In this document: piece by piece, positions 38,955 through 48,037 of the stretch
Numbering within the stretch: position 1 is the first letter of the stretch
Layout: each line of letters starts with the position of its first letter
NCBI RefSeq assembly: GCF_001907295.1
Contig: NZ_MQVR01000004.1
Span: forward strand, 1-58,551
DNA: 58,551 nucleotides
Source of the DNA: Bowdeniella nasicola
GTDB lineage: Bacteria; Actinomycetota; Actinomycetes; Actinomycetales; Actinomycetaceae
Reading direction: 5' to 3'
Program-made: the position numbers and the translations under genes
The notes under the pieces: generated by a model
Told to the model about the DNA's origin: nothing
What the model saw: the letters and a program-made list of their open reading frames with translations, nothing else
Databases searched by the model: none

Positions 38955-41303
38955 TTATGACCTTTCTGATCGGGCGCATGACAGCACGAAAGACGCGACT
39001 GCCTCACCCATCGCCGACATCGATTTATGGTCCTGCACCCATTCCGCAAGGCGTTCTCGTTCCGCATCAGTGGCAGCGGAGCGTCTCACCTTGAGCATCG
39101 AGGAAGCGACCTTGTCCGCAGAGAACTCTGCGACTTCTCCAAGCTGATGGTTGGTGATATCGACCGTTGCAGGTCCCGCGCCAGCGTACACCACCGGGGT
39201 GCCGCTTGCGAGGGCCGTTAAGACCTTCGTGGGATAGGCAAAGTCGTACCCAAGCCCGGGGACGATAGACACGAGTGCGCCAATAGCCCCTCTTTGCCAC
39301 GCGGCGGCTTCTTCTGGCCCAACGGGCTCTAACACGACGACCGGGTTTGTAATTCCGGTCGCAGTTGCAAGAGATGCTGCTTGCTCCTCGATGCGGGGAA
39401 CCTGCGAGCCGCGAGCGAGGAAGACAATCTGGGTGTCCGGGTACTGATCAAGGACCTTGCTGAAAGCCTCAACGAAGATTTCGGCTCCTTGCCACTCCGA
39501 GGCTGTACCCGCGTAGATGAAATATGGATGCTTAACCCCGGCGACTGCTAGCTCCTCAGTCGTTAGCTGACGGCCGGAGGGGTTAAAGAGTTCGGTATCC
39601 GCACCGTTCGGCTGCACCAGAACGTTTCGTCCACCGAGCTCACGTACCCGCTTTGCGACGCCATCGGACACAGCGACGACGCCAGAAGCTCCTGAGATCG
39701 CGAAACTCTCCATCATCTTCACAGCGCGCACGACCACGTTGGGAGCTCCCGTATTTTCGGAAGCATCCGACCACACGTCCGCGGCGTACCAAACGTAAGG
39801 AAACCGCCTAAGGAGCGAAACGAGCCGCATGAAGGATCCGGTTGTCGGTGGAGGCTCAACGAGAGCCACGTCCGGTTTCGAACCAATGAGGGCCCGGAAT
39901 GACGCCTGCAAATCGAACGACATGTACGGCAAGTAGCCGCGCAAGTAGTCACTCTTGTCGCGTAGAACCGGGACCCGTACGATATTCGGCTCGAAGGAAA
40001 CCGTGGGCGCGGAGCTAGGCGGCTTCGATGTGATGACCCGGACGTCGGCCCCTTGGGCCGTCAAGGCTTTCTCCACGGCTTCGAGCCTGAATGATGCTGC
40101 TGAAGCTTCCGGCATGTGAATCCGAGAAACGACCAACGCTCGCTTCTTGCGCGAGTATGCATCGATCACTTTCCGATATGCGACTAGGTGGCGGTTAATG
40201 AACACGCTGGCCGACGATCTTCCCCATGCGCGGTGCCGAATCTCTCCGTTAGAGAATCCTTGGCCGTTGGCATATGCGCTGACCATCTCTTTCATGGCGC
40301 GAGCGAAAGCGCTGGTGTCGTCGATGGGTACGACACACCCCATGCCGTCAGTCGCCATGTGTCGACCACCTGAGGTTGCCGTGGCAATACAGGGGATGCC
40401 CATGCTCTGCGCTTCAGCATAGACTGTTCCACCGGCCTCTCGAGCCGAGAACAGGATGAGACAGTCGCCCCGATTCATTTCTCCGGGCATTTGGTCGCGG
40501 CCGACACGACCAGCGAACTCAATGGCGTCGCGGCATCTTAGATCGGCTGCAAAGGACCGCAGTTCTCGAACTCTTTCCGGATCTCCACCGATGACGAGGA
40601 AACGAGTGTGGGGAAACTCAGCGTAGACCGCATCGAAAGCTAGGAGGCTCTCTTCTACCCGTTTGTTTCTATCGAGATGCGAAACGTGCATGAAGGTGAA
40701 GGTGTCCGTGTCCGGGACATGAGTGGGCTGCTCAAAGAAGCGGCCCGGAACCGGCAGACTCATCACGCCAAAGGTCGAGCAACCGTAATACTCGGACAGC
40801 TTCTCAGCGAAGTCGGGCGACACTGCGTAATGAAAACTGGCTCCACACACCGCGTCCCGGATCATCCGATAGCGATAGCTCTTCGGATTCCGTGTAAGCG
40901 ATGACGGACGGTGCTCCGTAATGCCGTACGGGACCCCCCAACGCCGCGAAAGGGCCTGAGCAACGAGAATGCCAGGGAAAACCGAATGCGAGTGAATGAC
41001 ATCCGGAACCCCGAACTCTTCCTCGTACACTTTGGCGATCCGCGCGCTGAACAGTTCGATCAGTTGTCTATCACCCGGAACGATCCCCAGTGGAACCGTG
41101 GGAAAATCCTGATGGATTACTTGCTCAGCTCGGTTTAGCCGTAACCCAGTTTCCCGCTTTTTCCACGCTGTCGTGGGGTTAAGCGCGATGACGCCCACTT
41201 CGATGCCGGAACTTCGCAGCATTGAAACCTGTTCCGCGAAGAAGCTTCCATTAAAGGGCTGGCTCTCGGTTGGATACCAGGATGGTGTCCACAGGACATG
41301 CAT
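38955..41303 (-). CDS. Tandem GT4-GT4 glycosyltransferase fusion
   Basis: This 782-residue protein is two complete GT-B glycosyltransferases in one chain. The first (about 1-385) starts HVLWTPSWYPTESQPFNGSF and carries MHVSHLDRNKRVEESLLAF and EAGGTVYAEAQSMGIPCIA. The second (about 388-782) restarts with ALVVSRIHMPEASAASFRLE and carries FIYAGTASEWQGAEIFVEAF and YPTKVLTALASGTPVVYAG. Single-domain relatives are about 380 residues, so this is a genuine fusion. It could add two successive sugars. Its ATG overlaps the upstream stop (TGATG). Confidence 0.87.
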   Translation of the reverse strand: MHVLWTPSWYPTESQPFNGSFFAEQVSMLRSSGIEVGVIALNPTTAWKKRETGLRLNRAEQVIHQDFPTVPLGIVPGDRQLIELFSARIAKVYEEEFGVPDVIHSHSVFPGILVAQALSRRWGVPYGITEHRPSSLTRNPKSYRYRMIRDAVCGASFHYAVSPDFAEKLSEYYGCSTFGVMSLPVPGRFFEQPTHVPDTDTFTFMHVSHLDRNKRVEESLLAFDAVYAEFPHTRFLVIGGDPERVRELRSFAADLRCRDAIEFAGRVGRDQMPGEMNRGDCLILFSAREAGGTVYAEAQSMGIPCIATATSGGRHMATDGMGCVVPIDDTSAFARAMKEMVSAYANGQGFSNGEIRHRAWGRSSASVFINRHLVAYRKVIDAYSRKKRALVVSRIHMPEASAASFRLEAVEKALTAQGADVRVITSKPPSSAPTVSFEPNIVRVPVLRDKSDYLRGYLPYMSFDLQASFRALIGSKPDVALVEPPPTTGSFMRLVSLLRRFPYVWYAADVWSDASENTGAPNVVVRAVKMMESFAISGASGVVAVSDGVAKRVRELGGRNVLVQPNGADTELFNPSGRQLTTEELAVAGVKHPYFIYAGTASEWQGAEIFVEAFSKVLDQYPDTQIVFLARGSQVPRIEEQAASLATATGITNPVVVLEPVGPEEAAAWQRGAIGALVSIVPGLGYDFAYPTKVLTALASGTPVVYAGAGPATVDITNHQLGEVAEFSADKVASSMLKVRRSAATDAERERLAEWVQDHKSMSAMGEAVASFVLSCARSERS

Positions 41304-42400
41304 CAGCGTCCTCCGCTCTCACCGGTCAATGATGCCGCGATCTGTCTCGCACGGGCCGGCCAACTGTGGTTATGCCTTACTGCCTCGCACCGGCTCGTTA
41401 CCTCTGCAAGTTCTGCCGGATTGTCCAGCAACCGGACGAGCACGTCCTTGATCTCGGATACGGAGTTATCGGTCGTCCAACCGATCCCCAACTCGTCGAT
41501 ACGCTTACCGGTCAGCGATCCCTTTGTGCCGATGATGGGCTTGCCACGGCCGATGTACTCATAGAACTTGAACGGCGAGGCGAACTCGCGATACTCGAGT
41601 GGCTCGAATGCAACGGAGCAGATGTTCGCGTCCTCGTACAGTTTGTTCAAGCCCTCGCCGGACTCGTGGACGATACGAATGCCATTCGAACCGGCCTCAG
41701 GATATTCGTGAGCAACCGCCTGCCAACGCGACGCCTCAGTGCAAATGGTGAGCCGCGCACCGTCGATCTCGCTGACGGCACGTACCAGGTTGTGCATCCG
41801 ATAGTGGTCGCCTACACCACCGACATAGAAAATCGACACGCCCTCCCTTGGCCCCGAGGACTCTACGATCTGACCACCGGGAGGTAGCGCTTCATGGCGC
41901 GGCTTAGTTACCTCAGGTAGGTACTCACCCATCTCCATGGACGGGAGGAAGATGACGTCACAATACTTCTGATACGTGAAAAGCTCAGCTCGGTACAGCA
42001 ACTTCATGACAGCTGCCAGTGGTTGGCCGACCCGTTGGTCGTACTCCTCGAATTTCCAGTAGATATCGCGGTAAAAGATGCCCGAAGGTATGCCACGAGA
42101 CTTGGCGAACCGGAAAATCTCCAGATCGAGGAATGGATGTGGAGGCAAGTGCTTACGTTCCGTCACCGACGGCGGGATGGTCGCGTTCTCTGAGTACATG
42201 AAGTCGATCTTTTGACCAGCTTCAACGCGCTTCCGGAGCGCCGCAAACCGACGCTTTCGCTCGACGGCATACCCGGTAATATCTAGGATTTCGAAGCCTA
42301 GATCTTCGAATGCCTGCAGCATCTTGATCGGTCGAATCGCGGAAGCTGAGACCGAGTCGGGGTTCAGCGGATACGGGGCATGGTAGATCATCGTCGGCAT
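41303..42400 (-). CDS. GT-B fold glycosyltransferase, probably GT4-like
   Basis: This 365-residue protein has an N-terminal MIYHAPYPLNPDSVSASAIR, then EILDITGYAVERKRRFAALR, and a C-terminal GT-B donor region with REFASPFKFYEYIGRGKPIIG. Start ATG 42400 is chosen because GGAG lies 8 bases upstream; 42412 is an upstream alternative. It is 18 bp downstream of the GT4 gene at 42419 and overlaps the next gene at TGATG. The family is a diverged GT4-like one found in actinobacterial surface-glycan loci. Donor and acceptor unknown. Confidence 0.8.
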   Translation of the reverse strand: MPTMIYHAPYPLNPDSVSASAIRPIKMLQAFEDLGFEILDITGYAVERKRRFAALRKRVEAGQKIDFMYSENATIPPSVTERKHLPPHPFLDLEIFRFAKSRGIPSGIFYRDIYWKFEEYDQRVGQPLAAVMKLLYRAELFTYQKYCDVIFLPSMEMGEYLPEVTKPRHEALPPGGQIVESSGPREGVSIFYVGGVGDHYRMHNLVRAVSEIDGARLTICTEASRWQAVAHEYPEAGSNGIRIVHESGEGLNKLYEDANICSVAFEPLEYREFASPFKFYEYIGRGKPIIGTKGSLTGKRIDELGIGWTTDNSVSEIKDVLVRLLDNPAELAEVTSRCEAVRHNHSWPARARQIAASLTGESGGR

Positions 42401-42418
42401 TGTGGTCTCCATTCGCTG

Positions 42419-43513
42419 TTAGCACTGACGCGCGAGCTTTTCGTACAGATCCGTGTAGGCCTGCGCGATTGAGGTCGATTCGAAGCGGTCCCCGACCGTT
42501 GCCGCGATCTCATCAGCGGTGAGTGCCGCCGTTCGCGCGTTCAATTCGAGAATCGCCTCAGCATACGCTTCAGGATTCTGCTGATCGACCGTGATTCCTA
42601 CCGAACGATCAATGTACTCACCCTGCCCCCCGTTGGCGCCGACGACGAGCGGGCGCCCGTTGACAATCGATTCAGCGGCAGCGACGAAGAAGTTATCGGC
42701 GCGAGTCGGGCCAAAGAACATGTCGGCCTTAGCGATATATTCGCGCACTTCCTGCGCGCTCTTCGTGCCCGGGAAATCTGCCTTCACACCTAGCTCGGAC
42801 GCGAGCTCGATCGCCGCTTCCCGCAAGGGGCCATCGCCAAGCCACGTTAGCGACGCGTCGTGTCCGCGATCCTTGAGAACCTTGAGCGTGCGTACGGCAA
42901 GGAGTGGGTCCTTGCGCTCGACGAGCGCGCCGGTCGAGATGAGGTTCAATGTCTTGCCCTGCTCGGGGCGTTCCGCGAGCGTGGCCGGTGATGGAACCTG
43001 GCACGGGATGACGACGACCTCGCGGCGCCCACGAACCTCGCGAATCGGGGCCGCGAGGAATTCACATACCGCCACGACGACATGGGGCAGCTTTTCCATC
43101 TGCAGCAGCATCGGCAGCATCGCGCGCGCCGGAGCAGGCAGCGTCTCCGGCGAGGTAATCGCCGACCAGTGTTCGGTGTGGACCCACGGCATCGTCGGGC
43201 GAGAGAATACGAGCGGCTCGATTGCACTAAGCGCCTGGGTGTGGACGATGTCGGCCCCGTGGAGCAGCGCAGTCATCTTGCTTGCAGCACGCAGGATGCT
43301 GATGGGGTTGTTCGTATCCATCGGGATGCGAATGACCTGGAGCCCTTCATGCCAGACGCGGCGAGTGCCATCGTCCTCGTGAGACGGCACCAAATGGATG
43401 ATGCGAATGTCATGGCCCGCTGCCTGGAACGCCGCCGCATCCTTGACGACAAATGCCCCGGAAGATGGGTTCTTCGCCGTCGGGAACCACGGTGTCACTA
43501 TCGCAACGCGCAT
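42419..43513 (-). CDS. GT4 family glycosyltransferase
   Basis: This 364-residue GT-B enzyme starts RVAIVTPWFPTAKNPSSGAF and contains NLISTGALVERKDPLLAVRTL, LGDGPLREAAIELASELG and the donor-site region FFGPTRADNFFVAAAESIVNG. It is the first gene of the minus-strand run 43513-36990. The 104-bp gap to the divergent asparagine-synthase-like gene should hold two promoters. It is typical of retaining GT4 enzymes in capsule and cell-wall polysaccharide loci; the sugar is unknown. Confidence 0.88.
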   Translation of the reverse strand: MRVAIVTPWFPTAKNPSSGAFVVKDAAAFQAAGHDIRIIHLVPSHEDDGTRRVWHEGLQVIRIPMDTNNPISILRAASKMTALLHGADIVHTQALSAIEPLVFSRPTMPWVHTEHWSAITSPETLPAPARAMLPMLLQMEKLPHVVVAVCEFLAAPIREVRGRREVVVIPCQVPSPATLAERPEQGKTLNLISTGALVERKDPLLAVRTLKVLKDRGHDASLTWLGDGPLREAAIELASELGVKADFPGTKSAQEVREYIAKADMFFGPTRADNFFVAAAESIVNGRPLVVGANGGQGEYIDRSVGITVDQQNPEAYAEAILELNARTAALTADEIAATVGDRFESTSIAQAYTDLYEKLARQC

Positions 43514-43617
43514 CGATCATCCTTCGAGTAGTATGCCCTGTGCAGGCGAGTCGAGATCCCTACCAGCCTACCGTGAGAGCGCACCGGGAATCACTGCGCC
43601 ACAGTCAAGGAGAAGCG

Positions 43618-45213
43618 ATGACACCGACCTTCGAGCTTTCGGATAAATCCTGGTCCACCACTCATCATCAGGGACTTAACATCCACTCTCGAGGTCGTAT
43701 AACCGACTCCCTCGAGCAGCTGGATCTGCATGATTCTGCCGCTGTCGTCGACGCCGTCCGATATCACGGCGGCGCTTTGATCGTCGCCACCAATGAGACG
43801 GTCACCATCTACCAGGACCTGATTCGCTCCTTCCCCGTGCTCTTCACCGCGTCGACGCCTGTCATCATCGGTGACGACCCTCGCGCGATCGCACGGCACC
43901 GGCCGCTATCAATCAGCCCAGCATCGGCGCGCGAGTTCGAAGGCATGGGTTTCGTCTCAGGGGAAGACACCCTATATGAGGGCCTAAAGCAGACGATGCA
44001 GGGCACGACAACGACGATCGACCTAGCTACCGGCACCCACACCGTCGACGACTGGGGACGCTGGTTTTTTGAAACCGATCGCATCACCGACCCGGACGAG
44101 CTTGGCACCGTTTTCGATAAGGCTCTCGATCAGGCAATGAACCGTCTGGTGGCAGAGGCGAAGGACTCGAACATCCTCATCCCGCTATCTGGCGGCCTCG
44201 ATTCCCGCCTCCTCATCTCGTGGCTGGTCGCGCACAACATCAAGAACGTCGTGACATTTACCTACGGCGTGGCAGGGTCACGCGAGAGCGAAATCTCCCG
44301 CCAGATCGCAACCGCCGCACATTACCCGTGGGAGTTCGTCGAATACGATCCCCAAAAACTGCTCGAGCGTTGGCACGCGCCGGAAACTGAAGAGTTCTTG
44401 CGCTTCTGCTACGGCGGCGTCTCACTCCCCCACATCCAGGATTGGTACGCCCTCGAGGACCTCCTCGCCCGCGGGATCGCGCACGAAGGCGACATCGTCG
44501 TGCCCGGGCATACGATCGTCGGCAACATGCACGACGAGGACACCCTTGATGAGGCTCCCCTGCCACTCGGCCGGATCGCTCAGCTCATCGCGGGACACCA
44601 CTATGACATTCAGGGTCCACGCCTCACTCCTGAGGGCGACCCCGCCTACGTGGCAAAGCTGCGCGAGTTCATCGCCAGCGGTGGCTACGACGGATCTGCC
44701 GAGTCGGTCCAGGACGCGCTCGAGGCCTATAACGTGCGGGAACGCCAAGCCAAGTACATCAACAACTCGATGCGCGCCTACGAGTACTACGGGCTTCGTT
44801 GGTCCCTTCCGATGATCGATGCGCCCGTATGGGACGCGTGGCGTAAGGCCAGTCCGGAACTATCCCTCACGCGCGACTGGTACCGCGATTACGTGACTGC
44901 CCGATTCGAAGCCGCGCTCGGCGACAGTGCCGAGATCGCTCCGTACTACCAGCCGATCGCCGTCGAGGATCATCGCCGTGATCAGATCAAGAAGATCCTC
45001 GCCGCTACCGGGCTCCTGGCACTCGCCAACCGCGCGTTCTCTACCTATTCATCGCTTCATGATGGCACCGCGCTCGACGTTTACATTACGGACCGTTCCA
45101 GGCCCGTTACCGCGTTTGACCTCATGCGCGGCCGCAAGCTCATTGGCTTCTGGACATCGGCATTCCTTGCCGATGCCTGGAGCAAGGGCGCGCGCGTCGT
45201 TCAGGTGGATTAG
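43618..45213 (+). CDS. Asparagine-synthase-like protein without glutaminase cysteine
   Basis: This 531-residue protein has an asparagine-synthetase C-terminal (PP-loop ATPase) domain with the signature SGGLDS at 191-196 and downstream helices to the end. The N-terminal ~180 residues look like a remnant of the class II glutaminase domain (TIYQDLIRSFPVLFTAS recalls the conserved region), but there is no catalytic Cys2, since the chain starts MTPTFELSD. The ATG follows AAGGAG. In Pseudomonas O-antigen loci, WbpS-type members amidate uronic acids. Here the neighbours make an amino-uronic acid, so amidation using free ammonia is a reasonable inference. Another ATP-dependent ligase role is possible. 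Confidence 0.82.
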   Translation: MTPTFELSDKSWSTTHHQGLNIHSRGRITDSLEQLDLHDSAAVVDAVRYHGGALIVATNETVTIYQDLIRSFPVLFTASTPVIIGDDPRAIARHRPLSISPASAREFEGMGFVSGEDTLYEGLKQTMQGTTTTIDLATGTHTVDDWGRWFFETDRITDPDELGTVFDKALDQAMNRLVAEAKDSNILIPLSGGLDSRLLISWLVAHNIKNVVTFTYGVAGSRESEISRQIATAAHYPWEFVEYDPQKLLERWHAPETEEFLRFCYGGVSLPHIQDWYALEDLLARGIAHEGDIVVPGHTIVGNMHDEDTLDEAPLPLGRIAQLIAGHHYDIQGPRLTPEGDPAYVAKLREFIASGGYDGSAESVQDALEAYNVRERQAKYINNSMRAYEYYGLRWSLPMIDAPVWDAWRKASPELSLTRDWYRDYVTARFEAALGDSAEIAPYYQPIAVEDHRRDQIKKILAATGLLALANRAFSTYSSLHDGTALDVYITDRSRPVTAFDLMRGRKLIGFWTSAFLADAWSKGARVVQVD

Positions 45214-45235
45214 TGGCAGTTCCTTCATACGCGAA

Positions 45236-45263
45236 CCGGCGCCGACCGAAGGGTCGACGCCGG
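45236..45263. terminator. Bidirectional hairpin between convergent genes
   Basis: A 12-bp stem with one mismatch (CCGGCGCCGACC at 45236-45247 pairing with GGTCGACGCCGG at 45252-45263) closes a GAAG tetraloop. It lies in the 69-bp gap between the convergent asparagine-synthase-like and Gfo/Idh genes, where a terminator for both strands is expected. No long T-run follows, as is common in high-GC actinobacteria. Confidence 0.75.
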
Positions 45264-45282
45264 ATTCAGCTGGGGAGGAAGA

Positions 45283-46269
45283 CTAGAGCCGGACGGACTC
45301 GCCGTCGGCCGCGGACTTCAGGATCGCTTCGACGACCTCGAGCGTGCGAACGCCCTCAGCCATCGAGACGTGATCGTTGCGCTTGCCAAGAATGGCGTCA
45401 CGGAAGTTCTCTTGCTCCACTCGCAACGGTTCGCGCTTTTCAAGGGCGAACCGGGTTACCTCACCTTCGGAGACCCCCCGAAAGTTCGCCACCTGCGTCC
45501 ACTCAATCGGGATGATGCCGTTGCGGTACAACGTTAGATCGCCGAGTGCGGTATCCGCGACGAGGGCTCCCTTCTCGCCGGTGACGATCGTCGTGCGGTC
45601 CTTGAACGGCGACAGCCAGTTCACCAGGTGGTTGACGAGCACGCCGTTAGCCATGCGTCCCGAGACGGTCACCATGTCCTCGTGTTCGCGGCCCGACTTG
45701 TAGGCGGTCTGGGCGAAGACGACTTCGTAGGTCGCGCCCGCGACCCAGGCAGCCAGGTCAACATCGTGCGTCGCGAGGTCCTTCACCACACCCACATCGG
45801 AGATGCGGGCCGGGAACGGAGACTGGCGGCGGGTGACAATCTGGTAGATCTGGCCGAGTTCGCCGTCCTGGATGCGCTTACGCATCTCCAGCAGAGCCGG
45901 GTTGCAGCGCTCGACGTAGCCGACAGCACCGACGAGGCCGGCCTTCTCGAAGGCTTCGGCCACGCGGCGGCCCGACTCGACGTCGGCAGCGATCGGCTTT
46001 TCGACCATCGTGTGAACGCCGGCTTCCGCGAGCGCCAGGGCGGCTTCCTCGTGGTAGACCGTCGGGACAGCAACCATCGCGGCATCGAGGCCCTGGTCGA
46101 TCATCGCGTGGACGTCGGGCAGGACCTCAAGATCCTTTGCAACGCCGAACTTATCGCCGCCGGGATCCGCGATCGCAACGAGGTCCATGCCCTCGGTCTC
46201 GCGGATCACGCGGGCGTGGTGGCGGCCCATCGAGCCGACACCGAGCAGGCCTACGCGCAGGTTAGCCAT
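45283..46269 (-). CDS. Gfo/Idh/MocA oxidoreductase (WbpB/WlbA-like)
   Basis: This 328-residue NAD(P)-dependent dehydrogenase has the Rossmann start RVGLLGVGSMGRHHARVI and the catalytic Lys motif MVEKPIA, with the C-terminal domain containing LATHDVDLAAWVAG. In Pseudomonas and Bordetella, WbpB/WlbA oxidises C3 of UDP-GlcNAcA. It is downstream of, and 3 bp from, a DegT aminotransferase and an N-acetyltransferase. That order is the same as in known UDP-2,3-diacetamido-uronic acid loci. The family is broad, so specificity rests on these neighbours. Confidence 0.86.
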   Translation of the reverse strand: MANLRVGLLGVGSMGRHHARVIRETEGMDLVAIADPGGDKFGVAKDLEVLPDVHAMIDQGLDAAMVAVPTVYHEEAALALAEAGVHTMVEKPIAADVESGRRVAEAFEKAGLVGAVGYVERCNPALLEMRKRIQDGELGQIYQIVTRRQSPFPARISDVGVVKDLATHDVDLAAWVAGATYEVVFAQTAYKSGREHEDMVTVSGRMANGVLVNHLVNWLSPFKDRTTIVTGEKGALVADTALGDLTLYRNGIIPIEWTQVANFRGVSEGEVTRFALEKREPLRVEQENFRDAILGKRNDHVSMAEGVRTLEVVEAILKSAADGESVRL

Positions 46270-46272
46270 GGA

Positions 46273-47376
46273 CTACGCACCCGCCTTCGCGACAGCGTTG
46301 ACAGCCTCAACGATGCGGTCGAGGTGCTCGTCGGTCAGCGACGGGTGCACCGGCAGCGAGATCACGGACTTGGCCGCTTCCTCGGTGACGGGCAGGTCGA
46401 GGCCCGGAGCGAAGTGCGTGAGCGATTCGAGGCGGTGGTTCGGGATCGGGTAGTAGACGCCCGAGCCGACCTGGTATTCGTCCTTCAGGGCAGTCACGAA
46501 GGCATCGCGGTCCTGGCCATCGACGCGGATCGTGTACTGGTGGTAGACGTGCACGGCGCCGGCGGCGACCGGCGGGACGATGACGCCCTCGAGGTTTTCG
46601 TTCAAGAATGCGGCGTTCGACTGACGCTTTTCGGTCCACGCGTCGACCTTGGTCAGCTGCACGCGGCCGATCGAGGCGTGAATGTCGGTCATGCGGTTGT
46701 TCAGGCCCACGAGTTCGTTTGCGTACTGACGCTCCATGCCCTGGTTGCGCAGCAGGCGCACGCGGCGGGCGATTTCCTCATCGGCGCACGACACCATGCC
46801 GCCTTCGCCGGAGGTCATGTTTTTCGTCGGGTATAGCGAGAACATCGCGAAGGTGCCGAACGTGCCGACCTTCTCGCCGTTGAGCGAGGCGTTGTGCGCC
46901 TGGGCGGCGTCCTCGAACAGCATGAGACCGTGCTTGTCGGCGATCTCCTTCAGGGCCGGCATATTGGCCGGGTGGCCGTACAGGTGCACCGGCATGATGG
47001 CCTTGGTCTTGTCGGTGATGGCGGCTTCGACGCTCTTCGGGTCGAGGCAGAAGTAGTCGAGCTCGATGTCTGCGAAGACCGGGGTCGCGCCCGTGAGGGC
47101 CACGGAGTTACCGGTCGCGGCGAACGTGAAGGAAGGAACGATGACCTCATCGCCGGGGCCGATGCCCGCGGCCAGCAGGCCGAGGTGCAGGCCCGAGGTT
47201 CCGGAGTTCACGGCGACGCATTCACGGCCCGAGACCATGTGCCCGGAGAATTCCTTTTCGAAGGCGGCCACTTGCGGTCCCTGCGCGACCATGCCGGAGC
47301 GTAGGACCTCATCGACAGCGGCGCGTTCTTCGTCGCCGATAATCGGTTTGGCGGGCGGGATGAATTCCTTGCTCAT
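46273..47376 (-). CDS. DegT/DnrJ/EryC1/StrS aminotransferase (WbpE/WlbC-like)
   Basis: This 367-residue PLP-dependent sugar aminotransferase has FVPPAKPIIGDEE-like N-terminal homology, NSGTSGLHLGLLAAGIGPGD, FEDAAQAHNASLNG and the PLP lysine Lys185 in SLYPTKNMTSGEGG. In the WbpE step it converts UDP-3-keto-GlcNAcA to the 3-amino sugar with glutamate as donor. The ATG (47376) overlaps the upstream acetyltransferase stop (ATGA), so the frame open to 47607 is not used. It is 3 bp from the oxidoreductase. Confidence 0.9.
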   Translation of the reverse strand: MSKEFIPPAKPIIGDEERAAVDEVLRSGMVAQGPQVAAFEKEFSGHMVSGRECVAVNSGTSGLHLGLLAAGIGPGDEVIVPSFTFAATGNSVALTGATPVFADIELDYFCLDPKSVEAAITDKTKAIMPVHLYGHPANMPALKEIADKHGLMLFEDAAQAHNASLNGEKVGTFGTFAMFSLYPTKNMTSGEGGMVSCADEEIARRVRLLRNQGMERQYANELVGLNNRMTDIHASIGRVQLTKVDAWTEKRQSNAAFLNENLEGVIVPPVAAGAVHVYHQYTIRVDGQDRDAFVTALKDEYQVGSGVYYPIPNHRLESLTHFAPGLDLPVTEEAAKSVISLPVHPSLTDEHLDRIVEAVNAVAKAGA

Positions 47377-47972
47377 TTGCTCTTCTCTTCTTTCAACTTG
47401 CCATTGACGAGCTCGTAGCGGACACCGGATTTCGGACAGGTGAAAATGCCAGGCGCGGCCTCTTCCAGTTTGACGCCTGACTTGGAAACCCAACCGATCT
47501 GACGCGCCGGAACGCCTGCGACCAGTGCGAAGTCGGGCACATCCTTGACGACGACGGCGCCGGCGGCCACGGTTGCCCAGGCCCCGATCGTCACGGGTGC
47601 GACACACACGGCGCGAGCACCGATCGCGGCGCCCTCCTTGATGGTGACGCCCACGGGCTCCCAGTCTTCGCCGGACTTCAGCGAACCGTCGGGGTTGATC
47701 GCACGGGGATTGTGATCATTGGTGAGGACGACCGCGGGGCCAATAAAGACACCATCGGCCAGTTCTGCGGGCTCGTAAACGAGCGCGTAGTTCTGGACCT
47801 TGCAGTTATCCCCCATCTGAACACCGGTGCCGATATAGGCGCCGCGTCCCACGATGCAGTTCTTCCCCATCGTCACCCCCTCTCGCACTTGTGCGAGGTG
47901 CCACACAGAGGTGCCGTCGCCGATGACGGCTTCCTCGGAGACATCTGCGGAATCGACGATTCTGCTGGCCAT
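47373..47972 (-). CDS. Left-handed beta-helix N-acetyltransferase (WbpD/WlbB-like)
   Basis: This 199-residue hexapeptide-repeat acyltransferase has repeated imperfect hexads (for example CIVGRGAYIGTGVQMGDNCK) and TNDHNPRAINPDGSL with the conserved catalytic-type His, as in WbpD/WlbB. These acetylate the 3-amino group of UDP-GlcNAc3NA using acetyl-CoA. Start is ATG 47972 after GAGGAGGATAC; the frame open to 48029 is not needed. It is the first gene of the operon acetyltransferase-aminotransferase-oxidoreductase. The C-terminal KLKEEKSK tail is charged. The two steps fixed by its partners make this assignment strong. Confidence 0.88.
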   Translation of the reverse strand: MASRIVDSADVSEEAVIGDGTSVWHLAQVREGVTMGKNCIVGRGAYIGTGVQMGDNCKVQNYALVYEPAELADGVFIGPAVVLTNDHNPRAINPDGSLKSGEDWEPVGVTIKEGAAIGARAVCVAPVTIGAWATVAAGAVVVKDVPDFALVAGVPARQIGWVSKSGVKLEEAAPGIFTCPKSGVRYELVNGKLKEEKSK

Positions 47973-48037
47973 GTATCCTCCTCGGGCAAGCGGCCGGGTT
48001 GCGGACATTACCGCTAACTCCTGTAACAATACCTTCT

